A stretch of 13,746 nucleotides of DNA from Megamonas sp. UBA1792 (GTDB lineage: Bacteria > Bacillota_C > Negativicutes > Selenomonadales > Selenomonadaceae): assembly GCA_002315155.1 (NCBI GenBank), contig DCFY01000092.1, positions 1 to 13,746 of the forward strand, read 5' to 3'. This document shows positions 8,363 to 13,746 of the stretch, piece after piece (positions within the stretch are counted from its first letter, which is position 1; the number at the start of each line of letters is the position of its first letter). Under the pieces are notes generated by a model that ran no database searches, was not told the origin of the DNA, and saw only the letters and a program-made list of their open reading frames with translations. The translations under genes were made by a program, and so were the position numbers.

Positions 8363-9024
8363 TTTTCAGCCCCACTTTCCAATATTTCCCGTAAATCTTC
8401 TACCAACTGGTAAATACGTCTGAACTTCATCTTGAAGCTTACGCGATTAGCAATGAGACGTGCTGTCGCATCCATAATATAAGCAATTTCTTCCAGATTG
8501 TTTTCTTTCAATGTCGTTCCCGTTTCAACAATATCTACGATACTTTCCGACAAACCGACAATTGGACCAAGCTCAATCGATCCATTAAGCTTAATAAACT
8601 CCATCTGCATGCCCTTACTGCTGAAATAACATTCTGCAATCCTTGGGAACTTCGTTGCAACACGCGTATGTGCATAGTCTGTAAGTTTATCACGCTTCTG
8701 TGTCTTTGGAACTGCCATCATAAGATGACACCGACCAAAACCAAGATCAAGCAACTCATAGACATCTTTTTCCGATTCCATGAGCACATCCTTCCCGATG
8801 ATGCCAATATCTGCAGCTCCATACTCTACATATGTCGGAACATCAGCTGTCTTCGTGATAATAAACTTAATTTTTTTTTCTTCATTTGTAATGACAAGTT
8901 TGCGCGATTTTTCCGTAAGTCCTTCTGCTGTATAACCAATCTTCGCTAAAAGATCGGCCGATAAGGAAAAAAGTTTTCCCTTCGGTAGCGCGATTGTTAA
9001 GTACTCCATGTCTTTTGCATTCAT
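8359..9024 (-). CDS. hisG: ATP phosphoribosyltransferase, short catalytic subunit
   Basis: HisG condenses ATP with PRPP to form phosphoribosyl-ATP, the committed and feedback-controlled first step. At 221 residues it is the short form, which lacks the C-terminal histidine-sensing domain and works in a complex with HisZ; hisZ lies about 1.65 kb upstream in another operon. Visible are TIALPKGKLF at 10-19, the DVPTYVEYGAADIGIIG segment at 61-77 and the PRPP-binding loop DIVETGTTLKENN at 164-176. The ATG at 9024 has GGGAGGG eight bases upstream. It is the first gene of the operon and follows the promoter and inverted repeat at 9062-9108. Confidence 0.97.
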   Translation of the reverse strand: MNAKDMEYLTIALPKGKLFSLSADLLAKIGYTAEGLTEKSRKLVITNEEKKIKFIITKTADVPTYVEYGAADIGIIGKDVLMESEKDVYELLDLGFGRCHLMMAVPKTQKRDKLTDYAHTRVATKFPRIAECYFSSKGMQMEFIKLNGSIELGPIVGLSESIVDIVETGTTLKENNLEEIAYIMDATARLIANRVSFKMKFRRIYQLVEDLREILESGAEK

Positions 9025-9061
9025 ATAATAAACCCTCCCGAGTTAATCCTTTATCCATTTA

Positions 9062-9099
9062 AAGTAATAACATGATGATATAGTAACATGTTATTACTT
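9062..9099. promoter_or_regulatory. Inverted-repeat operator candidate over the hisG promoter
   Basis: AAGTAATAACATG (9062-9074) is an exact reverse complement of CATGTTATTACTT (9087-9099), with 12 bases between. Inside it lies a second perfect palindrome, TAACATGTTA (9084-9093). The repeat spans most of the spacer, the -10 box and the presumed start point of the hisG promoter, where a bound protein would block transcription. No run of T follows either side, so it is unlikely to be a terminator. I infer it is the target of the YerC/HisR-type regulator encoded at 11880-12188. Confidence 0.72.
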
Positions 9100-9108
9100 A
9101 ATCGTCAA
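9080..9108 (-). promoter_or_regulatory. Promoter of the his operon
   Basis: On the minus strand, TTGACG (9108-9103) and TACTAT (9085-9080) are separated by exactly 17 bases. Transcription would start near 9073, leaving a leader of about 50 bases before hisG. That is too short for a histidine T-box or a leader-peptide attenuator, so control is probably at initiation. Confidence 0.7.
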
Positions 9109-9136
9109 TAGTAAAAGCAGGTATTTTTTTTACTAT
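9108..9136. repeat. Second inverted repeat in the hisG / dehydrogenase divergent region
   Basis: ATAGTAAAA (9108-9116) is matched by its reverse complement TTTTACTAT (9128-9136) across an 11-base loop. It lies just upstream of the hisG -35 box and about 65 bases before the dehydrogenase start. It could be an operator for the plus-strand gene or an auxiliary site for the his promoter. The arms are AT-rich, so chance is possible. Confidence 0.4.
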
Positions 9137-9199
9137 GTAGAATATACTACTTTGTTATATTGTATCATTTAAAACCGAACCACAAAGGAGTGTTTATAC

Positions 9200-10153
9200 A
9201 TGTCATTGAATATATTATCCCTTCATCCTTTAACCTCACAGCAGACAACGACAATTAGTGCTATCCGTAACGATGTTTGTATTAATAGTTGTAAGGTCGC
9301 AAATGCCGTACAGTATATGCCTGAAACAGATATTCTTCTATCTTTTGAACAAACCAATCTGGTGCCGCTTCTCGATAATGCCCCTCGTCTTAAATGGATT
9401 CATGCGCTCACTGCCGGTGTCGAACGTTTTTTTCAAATACCAGGTTTTGCAAAGTCTGACATTCTTCTCACAAACTCGCGTGGTATCCACGGTATCCCAA
9501 TTGCCGAACAAGTTCTTGGCATTATGTTAAATTCCAGCCGCTGTCTTTTTACAAGCTATGAACAGCAAAAAAAACATCTGTGGAAACGCATACCTAATAC
9601 GGATGAACTTTATGAAAAAACCATCGCCATCATCGGCCTTGGCAGCATTGGCCGTGAAATTGCCAAACGTACAAAAAGTCTGGGAATGAATGTTCTGGCT
9701 GTTAAACGTGAAAAAACGACAGAACCATTTGTCGATCAACTTTATTCATTAGACGACCTTACAGTTGTCCTCAATACCGCAGACTATGTTGTTGTAACAC
9801 TACCTCTTACCGACAAGACAAAAAACATGTTCACGTTACCTATTTTTAAGCAAATGAAGAATTCCGCTTATTTTATCAATGTATCGCGTGGTCCAATTGT
9901 TTCTGAGACAGACCTCTGTACAGCACTCACAGAAGATATTATTCATGGAGCAGCTCTTGATGTCTTCTGTGAAGAGCCTTTACCTGAAAGTTCTCCACTC
10001 TGGGATACAAAAAATCTTCTCATTACACCACATAATTCTGCTTCGTCTCCATACTATATTGATCGCACTCTACGGATTTTCAACGAAAATCTTCGTCATT
10101 TTCCACAACCAAACGAAATGATTAATCTCATCGACAAAACACGTGGCTATTAA
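9200..10153 (+). CDS. D-2-hydroxyacid dehydrogenase (NAD(P)-dependent)
   Basis: This 317-residue product belongs to the D-isomer-specific 2-hydroxyacid dehydrogenases, which interconvert 2-oxoacids and D-2-hydroxyacids in the cytoplasm. The Rossmann glycine motif GLGSIG is at 146-151. The catalytic residues are Arg230 in NVSRGPIV, Glu259 in DVFCEEPLP and His278 in ITPHNS. The divergent N-terminal domain and short length resemble the GhrA-like branch (glyoxylate/hydroxypyruvate reductases) more than phosphoglycerate dehydrogenase, which usually carries an extra C-terminal regulatory domain. Substrate cannot be assigned. AAAGGAG lies 9 bases before the ATG at 9200. It is the only plus-strand gene here. 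Its promoter is not clear; the upstream 90 bases are AT-rich without a good TTGACA/TATAAT pair. Its stop overlaps that of the convergent HD gene. Confidence 0.9.
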   Translation: MSLNILSLHPLTSQQTTTISAIRNDVCINSCKVANAVQYMPETDILLSFEQTNLVPLLDNAPRLKWIHALTAGVERFFQIPGFAKSDILLTNSRGIHGIPIAEQVLGIMLNSSRCLFTSYEQQKKHLWKRIPNTDELYEKTIAIIGLGSIGREIAKRTKSLGMNVLAVKREKTTEPFVDQLYSLDDLTVVLNTADYVVVTLPLTDKTKNMFTLPIFKQMKNSAYFINVSRGPIVSETDLCTALTEDIIHGAALDVFCEEPLPESSPLWDTKNLLITPHNSASSPYYIDRTLRIFNENLRHFPQPNEMINLIDKTRGY

Positions 10154-10680
10154 TTCATATTATCCGCTTTTCGAAGCAAAGAAAGCTCCGGCGAATCTCC
10201 ATTCGCCGGAGCTTTATGGTGTGCAGCAACAATCTCCGCCAGCTCATCAAACCCCAGCGCTAAAAGCTTTTTCTGACTCAGCTCTGCATGATGATAATAA
10301 ACATAAAATACATGACACATATTCTGTCGAAACGTACCCTTTCCTTGTATCGCCCACCGTCGTGCGAGCTTGGGACAAAAATGGTCAGCAAGCACCGTCA
10401 CGATCTTGTTAAACAGGCTTGTATCACCAGAAATTTTCCCTACATCGTGTAGCAGGGACACACGAATAAGCAGTTCTTTTTGTATTTGCTGCTTTTCCTG
10501 CCCTGCAAGATGAAGTGCTGTATAGGCAACGTTAAGTGCATGGCGTTGCTCCGGCACTGCCATTGCAAAGAAAAGCAACTGCTCTGGCACTGAAAGATAC
10601 TTCATCAAAAAAGCTTGGTCATTTTTATTTATTTCTGCCCGAATTGCAACCCAAAACTGGCAAATACGTTGTCTTATCAT
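10150..10680 (-). CDS. HD-domain metal-dependent phosphohydrolase of unknown substrate, coupled to hisZ
   Basis: The 176-residue product shows the HD-superfamily metal site: His47 in EQRHALNVA, the His78-Asp79 doublet in LLHDVGK, histidines at 154-155 and Asp173 in RKADN. Such proteins usually hydrolyse phosphomonoesters, phosphodiesters or nucleotides; nothing here identifies the substrate. There is no GGDEF, response-regulator or (p)ppGpp-synthetase domain, and no signal peptide or membrane segment, so it should be a small cytoplasmic enzyme. The ATG at 10680 overlaps the hisZ stop as ATGA and has only a weak ribosome binding site, implying translation coupled to hisZ. Residues 156-167 are encoded by a long hairpin that probably also terminates the convergent gene. 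No terminator of its own is seen. Confidence 0.85.
   Translation of the reverse strand: MIRQRICQFWVAIRAEINKNDQAFLMKYLSVPEQLLFFAMAVPEQRHALNVAYTALHLAGQEKQQIQKELLIRVSLLHDVGKISGDTSLFNKIVTVLADHFCPKLARRWAIQGKGTFRQNMCHVFYVYYHHAELSQKKLLALGFDELAEIVAAHHKAPANGDSPELSLLRKADNMN
10182..10215 (+). terminator. 15-bp hairpin, probable terminator of the dehydrogenase gene, inside the HD gene coding sequence
   Basis: AAAGCTCCGGCGAAT (10182-10196) and ATTCGCCGGAGCTTT (10201-10215) pair perfectly around a CTCC loop, and the stem is much richer in GC than its surroundings. It begins 29 bases after the dehydrogenase stop. The trailing T run is short (TTT then ATGG), so termination efficiency is uncertain. On the minus strand it lies within the HD gene and is followed by TCTTTG, also a weak U tract. 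Confidence 0.6.
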
Positions 10681-11864
10681 TGTATATAGACCAGCTCTTC
10701 ATACCCTTTAGTCTCTTTATATATTCTGGCTGTTTTCTCCGTTTGAGCCACCAAAGCAAGCTCAACAACCTTACCGCTTTCACGCAGGGCACTAGCCTTT
10801 TCCAGTGCCTTGACAATGTTGCCTTCTTCATAAGCAACATAGACTTCTTTTTTTATTTGGGGTTTCGGCAAGCCTTCACGTTCTAATGCCAGCATAATGC
10901 GTTCAATACCGAGTGCAAAACCCGTTGCTGGATAAGCACTGCCGAAATCAGACAGCATATGATCGTATCGTCCACCACCACAAAGAGGGAATCCGAGTCC
11001 AGGTGTATAAGCTTCGAATACCATGCCCGTATAATAACCAAAATCACGAATAACACCCAGATCGAAATTTACATAGCCCGCCACACCATATGATTTAAGT
11101 AAACGATAGATTTCACAAAGATTATCGAGTGCCCGACGGCTTTGTTCGTTCACAACCATATCATAAGCTTCTTTGATCATCGCTTCCGTACCATTCAATA
11201 ACGGTATTTTTTTTAGAATGTCTTTCGAGTTTTTTGGCAAATCAACACAATCAACAACATTACCAAGACCAACAAGATCTCTTTTTTCCATTGAATACTT
11301 AATATCTTCCTTTTGCTTGTCCGTAAGACCAACCTGCTGCATGATACCATTAATGAATTCAACCTGCCCAAGAGAAATCTGAAAATTTTCCAGTCCTGCA
11401 CGTCGCAGTCCAGCAATTGCCAATGCAATAATCTCCGCATCAGCCGATGCATTTGCACTTCCTATAAGTTCAACACCTGCTTGATAAAACTCGCACTGAC
11501 GACCTGTTTGTGCCTGCTCATAGCGATAGACACTACTTACATAGGAAAGTTTTAATGGCAGCACCTCATCGCGTAACCGACTTGCTACAAGGCGAGCAAT
11601 CGGTGTTGTCATTTCATGATGCAATGCCAGCGTGCGATTATTCTTATCAAAAAACTTGAACATATGCGGTTCAACAACACTGCCATTTCCAATTGTCAGT
11701 GTATCAAGAAACTCAATTGTCGGCGTAACAACTTCATCATAGCCCCACTTTGCAAATGTATCGGCAATCGCCGACTCAATGGCCCTCTTTTCTGCAGCTT
11801 CACGCGGTAAAAAATCTCTTGTCCCATATGGTATAGCTAAAGTCAATTCACTTTTTTGCATCAT
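10677..11864 (-). CDS. hisZ: ATP phosphoribosyltransferase regulatory subunit
   Basis: HisZ is a catalytically dead relative of histidyl-tRNA synthetase that assembles with short HisG, is needed for its activity and senses histidine. The 395 residues match the longer HisZ proteins of Bacillus type. The synthetase-like core is clear: YGTRDFLP at 13-20, motif-2-like SVYRYEQAQTGRQCEFYQAG at 111-130, RDFGYYTG at 273-280, GGGRYDHML at 296-304 and motif-3-like GFALGIER at 315-322. The region after 335 looks like a shortened anticodon-binding-type domain. True HisRS is usually 420 or more residues; the weak match to its histidine-A motifs, the shortened C-terminus, the presence of a short HisG and the his context favour HisZ. 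Two adjacent ATGs (11864, 11861) follow a GGAG box by 5 and 8 bases; either may start. It lies 15 bases after yerC. Confidence 0.92.
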   Translation of the reverse strand: MMQKSELTLAIPYGTRDFLPREAAEKRAIESAIADTFAKWGYDEVVTPTIEFLDTLTIGNGSVVEPHMFKFFDKNNRTLALHHEMTTPIARLVASRLRDEVLPLKLSYVSSVYRYEQAQTGRQCEFYQAGVELIGSANASADAEIIALAIAGLRRAGLENFQISLGQVEFINGIMQQVGLTDKQKEDIKYSMEKRDLVGLGNVVDCVDLPKNSKDILKKIPLLNGTEAMIKEAYDMVVNEQSRRALDNLCEIYRLLKSYGVAGYVNFDLGVIRDFGYYTGMVFEAYTPGLGFPLCGGGRYDHMLSDFGSAYPATGFALGIERIMLALEREGLPKPQIKKEVYVAYEEGNIVKALEKASALRESGKVVELALVAQTEKTARIYKETKGYEELVYIQ

Positions 11865-11879
11865 GTAGTCTCCTATCAG

Positions 11880-12188
11880 TTACTTTTTTCCTTTTTGTGT
11901 TTTGGATAGTCGTTCCAAAATAATTTTATAACCATCCGCACCATAATTCAAGCAACGCTTCACTCGGCTGATTGTTGCTGTGCTTGCACCCGTACGATCG
12001 ACAATATCATCATAGGTATGCCCCCCTTGCAGCATTCGAGCAACTTCAAGTCGTTGAGAAAGTGCCTTTATTTCGCTCACTGTACATATATCTTCAAGAA
12101 ACTGATAACACTCTTCTGTGTTTTTTAAGAGCAACGCAGCGGCACATAATTGATCGTTTAGTTCATCCTTTAATTTGGGATTTACCAT
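11880..12188 (-). CDS. yerC: YerC/YecD-type TrpR-family regulator, probable histidine repressor
   Basis: The 102-residue all-helical product matches the TrpR-like YerC family of Firmicutes. The helix-turn-helix is at about 57-80 (HTYDDIVDRTGASTATISRV), preceded by the family's EIKALSQRLEVARML stretch (39-53), and ends in a basic KTQKGKK tail. TrpR-type proteins bind DNA as dimers, often with an amino acid as corepressor. Comparative genomics has proposed that YerC-type proteins act as histidine regulators (HisR) in Firmicutes. Its position before hisZ and the inverted repeats at both his promoters fit that, but ligand and target are inferred. The ATG at 12188 has a GAGG box 8 bases upstream. 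It is first in the yerC-hisZ-HD operon. Confidence 0.88.
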   Translation of the reverse strand: MVNPKLKDELNDQLCAAALLLKNTEECYQFLEDICTVSEIKALSQRLEVARMLQGGHTYDDIVDRTGASTATISRVKRCLNYGADGYKIILERLSKTQKGKK

Positions 12189-12246
12189 TTAGACACCTCA
12201 CACACTTCATTTTTTCTCTTTATTCCTTTACATTGTGAAAATATGA

Positions 12247-12274
12247 TTTTATTATAACATAGATTATAATAAAA
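12247..12274 (-). promoter_or_regulatory. Promoter with overlapping inverted repeat upstream of yerC
   Basis: TTTTATTATAA (12247-12257) is the exact reverse complement of TTATAATAAAA (12264-12274), with a 6-base spacer. Read on the minus strand it contains an extended -10 element, TGTTATAAT, within the repeat; no good -35 box is seen, which is common for extended -10 promoters. The minus-strand ATGTTAT in its centre also occurs in the hisG operator candidate. I infer an autoregulatory site for YerC, although AT-rich repeats can arise by chance. Confidence 0.55.
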
Positions 12275-12302
12275 GACACATGCTTTTTTTGCATGTGTCT
12301 TT
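12272..12302 (-). terminator. Intrinsic terminator of the HlyD-family gene
   Basis: A perfect 12-bp stem, AAAGACACATGC against GCATGTGTCTTT, closes a loop of seven A (minus strand). It begins 10 bases after the stop codon at 12313 and is followed by TATTAT, a moderate U tract. Its downstream foot shares three bases with the yerC promoter repeat, so the two transcription units are separated by almost no spacer. Confidence 0.8.
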
Positions 12303-12312
12303 CTGCGACATA

Positions 12313-13392
12313 TTATTGTATAAGTAACTTTACAATCCCTTTCATTCCGGGTCTCAGATTAAAATCAGTATCAGTCGGCAAAGATATCTTAGTAACAAAC
12401 CTGCCATCATCATTTACTGGAGTTGTACTTGCTTCTGTATTTGATGTTCCATCCGTTGCTGCACCAGAATCATCACCTGCTCCCACTGAAGTTCCCAAAT
12501 CAAAGATTGTACCCTGCAATTTGTGATTTTCAATCGTGTATGAAACAAACTCACCCAGACGTACCTTACTGTGTTGGTCCGCTGTAAGACGAATTTCCAA
12601 CCACATCTTATCCGCATCACCAATATTTACGATAATCTGTCCCGGCTTAACTTCTGAGCCCTCAGCAACATCTGTATAATATACTGTACCAGCTACCGGT
12701 GCAAGAATTTCTGTTGCACTGGCATTTTTTTTTGCTGTATCAAGAGCCATCTGAGCCTGTTTAACCTGCAGTTCAGCATTTTTTATAACCTCCGGACTAC
12801 TTGCCTGTATTGAGCTCTGATAAGCAGCTGACGGCACTGATACGACTGTATTCTGTGCTGCTGCAAGCGCAGACTGCGCAGATGAATAATCTGCTGCCGC
12901 CTGATTTCGCTGTACAGCACTTATTGCACCAATTGCATAAAGCTGATTCATACGTTCTAGTGCCGTTGCTGCCCGATCAAGCTCTGCCTGTGCAGCAGCA
13001 GTATCTCCACCGCTACGGCTGCCACCACCACTCACGACCGGTTCAGATACCGTCATACCTGCCTTAACCTCTTGCAGATTTTTCTTAGAAAGATCAACAG
13101 TTTGCTGTAATTGCTGGATCTGTTCTTCTGTTACGTTGACCTTGATACGAGCAATAACATCACCTGCTTCCACATGATCTCCATCAGCTGCAAGCAGCTC
13201 TTCAACGGTTCCATCAGTTTGCGCTTTCGTTCCGACAAGTGTGCTTGTAACCTGAGCGTCATAGACTGTAAAATATTGATGACGTTGATGATAATACCAG
13301 ACACCTGTCGCACAAAGAACGGCTAGGACAACGGCACTTATAAGACCAAATTTTATAAAATAATTTACTTTTTTGCTGATATCAACTTCCAA
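12313..13392 (-). CDS. HlyD/EmrA-type periplasmic adaptor (membrane fusion) protein
   Basis: This would link an inner-membrane exporter to an outer-membrane channel. The product is about 360 residues. Domains in order (numbered from the ATG at 13398): one N-terminal membrane anchor at 14-35; first half of a biotinyl-lipoyl domain at 56-85; helical hairpin at about 88-225, interrupted by a Gly/Ser stretch at 122-131; second lipoyl half at 229-262 (ILAPVAGTVYYTDVAEGSEV); then a beta-barrel domain holding an unusual acidic Gly/Ser/Thr insert at 303-331 and ending in LRPGMKGIVKLLIQ. Start: GGGAGG (13406-13401) is only 2 bases from the ATG at 13398 but 8 bases from the in-frame TTG at 13392, so I prefer TTG, though the ATG remains possible. 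It has its own promoter and terminator, and no exporter or channel gene is in the window. Confidence 0.88.
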   Translation of the reverse strand: MEVDISKKVNYFIKFGLISAVVLAVLCATGVWYYHQRHQYFTVYDAQVTSTLVGTKAQTDGTVEELLAADGDHVEAGDVIARIKVNVTEEQIQQLQQTVDLSKKNLQEVKAGMTVSEPVVSGGGSRSGGDTAAAQAELDRAATALERMNQLYAIGAISAVQRNQAAADYSSAQSALAAAQNTVVSVPSAAYQSSIQASSPEVIKNAELQVKQAQMALDTAKKNASATEILAPVAGTVYYTDVAEGSEVKPGQIIVNIGDADKMWLEIRLTADQHSKVRLGEFVSYTIENHKLQGTIFDLGTSVGAGDDSGAATDGTSNTEASTTPVNDDGRFVTKISLPTDTDFNLRPGMKGIVKLLIQ

Positions 13393-13400
13393 AAACATAC

Positions 13401-13406
13401 CCTCCC
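13401..13406 (-). promoter_or_regulatory. Ribosome binding site favouring a TTG start for the adaptor gene
   Basis: GGGAGG on the minus strand lies 8 bases before TTG (13392) and only 2 before ATG (13398). Normal spacing is about 5-10 bases, so the site points to TTG. Confidence 0.6.
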
Positions 13407-13433
13407 GTTAACCATTAGAATCTTGATAAAACC

Positions 13434-13460
13434 GTCTATTATTTTTAAATTATAATAGAC
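13434..13460. promoter_or_regulatory. Inverted-repeat operator candidate at the adaptor gene promoter
   Basis: GTCTATTAT (13434-13442) pairs with ATAATAGAC (13452-13460) across 9 bases. The repeat covers the -10 box and the presumed start point, the usual place for a repressor such as a TetR- or MarR-family protein. No such regulator gene is within the window, so the binding protein is unknown. Confidence 0.55.
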
Positions 13461-13481
13461 ACTCTTCCAAAACAATGTCAA
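13452..13481 (-). promoter_or_regulatory. Strong promoter of the HlyD-family gene
   Basis: On the minus strand a perfect TTGACA -35 box (13481-13476) is followed after 18 bases by TATTAT (13457-13452). A TATAAT also occurs three bases further on with a 21-base spacer. The -35 box begins three bases after the foot of the alaS terminator stem. The leader to the start codon is about 50 bases. Confidence 0.72.
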
Positions 13482-13484
13482 GAA

Positions 13485-13522
13485 ATGGGTGCGTTTGCCC
13501 CTAAAAAGAGCTGCGCACCCAT
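13485..13522 (-). terminator. Hairpin terminator of alaS
   Basis: ATGGGTGCG (13493-13485 on the plus strand side) and CGCACCCAT (13522-13514) form a perfect 9-bp, GC-rich stem with a 20-base loop. It lies 48 bases after the alaS stop. The U tract is short (TTCTT), so it may be only partly efficient. The remaining 13523-13570 stretch is AT-rich and holds nothing else I can recognise. Confidence 0.6.
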
Positions 13523-13570
13523 AAAATCTTTTTAAAAGCTTTATTTATCTGCCCTTTTTTTAAATATCTA

Positions 13571-13746
13571 TCACTTGATCTGTAAACGAATCACTTCATG
13601 TGCCTCTTCAAACGCCTGTGGCAATTTTTCAGGTTGTTTACCACCAGCCTGTGCCATATCCGGGCGTCCGCCACCCCCGCCACCAACAATCTTCGCCACT
13701 TCTTTGATAATCTTACCAGCATGAATGCCCTTGGCAACTGCTTTTT
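13571..13746 (-). CDS. alaS: Alanyl-tRNA synthetase, C-terminal end only
   Basis: Only the last 58 codons are inside the window. They read as the end of the DHHA1 domain of alanyl-tRNA synthetase: the glycine run [17 protein letters not shown] is diagnostic of AlaRS C-termini, and the sequence ends ...VIRLQIK. AlaRS charges tRNA-Ala in the cytoplasm; the C-terminal domain helps tRNA binding and dimerisation. The gene continues beyond the window at its 5' end. A hairpin after the stop and a new promoter separate it from the adaptor gene. Confidence 0.93.
   Translation of the reverse strand, partial: KAVAKGIHAGKIIKEVAKIVGGGGGGRPDMAQAGGKQPEKLPQAFEEAHEVIRLQIK

Noticed and set aside
3284..8423. 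Several plus-strand open frames of 60-128 codons opposite the his genes
   Set aside because: They lie antisense to clearly conserved enzymes, lack good ribosome binding sites and show no recognisable domain.
9062..9099. Terminator hairpin between hisG and the dehydrogenase
   Set aside because: The arms are AT-rich, no U tract follows on either strand, and the genes diverge, so no transcript ends here.
9025..9103. Histidine T-box riboswitch or leader-peptide attenuator before hisG
   Set aside because: Only about 50 bases lie between the predicted start point and hisG, no terminator/antiterminator pair or T-box consensus is seen, and no His-rich short frame is present.
10143..10412. Plus-strand frame of 89 codons after the dehydrogenase
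   Set aside because: It is antisense to the conserved HD gene, overlaps the end of the dehydrogenase gene and spans the hairpin; no family features are seen.
10677..11864. Histidyl-tRNA synthetase (hisS)
   Set aside because: The product is shorter, with a reduced C-terminal domain, and a short HisG in the same region requires a HisZ partner.

Overview
The window looks like a chromosomal stretch from an anaerobic, outer-membrane-bearing Firmicute (class Negativicutes, Selenomonas/Anaerovibrio/Pectinatus-like). This is inferred from the mix of genes. Firmicute features are a YerC-type TrpR-family regulator and a short HisG that needs HisZ. Diderm features are an inner-membrane phosphoethanolamine transferase of the type that decorates lipopolysaccharide and an HlyD/EmrA-type periplasmic adaptor. 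The DNA is moderately AT-rich, and most genes have strong GGAGG-type ribosome binding sites.

Layout: nearly everything is on the minus strand, so transcription runs from high to low coordinates. The end of alaS (13746-13571) is followed by a hairpin terminator. Next comes a single HlyD/EmrA-type adaptor gene (13392-12313) with a strong promoter overlapped by an inverted repeat, and its own terminator. A three-gene operon follows: yerC (proposed histidine regulator), hisZ and an HD-domain hydrolase (12188-10150). One plus-strand gene, a D-2-hydroxyacid dehydrogenase (9200-10153), converges on the HD gene; the two stop codons share one TTAA. It diverges from the main histidine operon hisG-hisD-hisC-hisB-hisH-hisA-hisF-hisIE plus a SagB/ThcOx-type flavin dehydrogenase (9024-1759), which ends in a clear intrinsic terminator. 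Beyond that, a new promoter drives a phosphoethanolamine transferase gene (1556 down to the window edge, incomplete).

Function: the eight his genes plus hisZ cover every step from PRPP and ATP to histidine except histinidol-phosphate dephosphorylation (histidinol phosphatase), for which no gene is seen. Genes are tightly packed, with ATGA or TGATG overlaps at hisG/hisD, hisF/hisIE and hisZ/HD, which suggests translational coupling. There is no room for a T-box leader before hisG. Instead a 13-bp-arm inverted repeat covers the hisG promoter, and another inverted repeat with a similar ATGTTAT element covers the yerC promoter. I infer a repressor circuit in which the YerC-type protein controls both operons.

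Most interesting for follow-up are this two-operon circuit, the SagB-like flavoenzyme as ninth gene of the his operon, the HD hydrolase coupled to hisZ, and a 15-bp hairpin that is both coding sequence of the HD gene and probable terminator of the convergent dehydrogenase. I found no mobile elements, CRISPR arrays, tRNAs or rRNAs.
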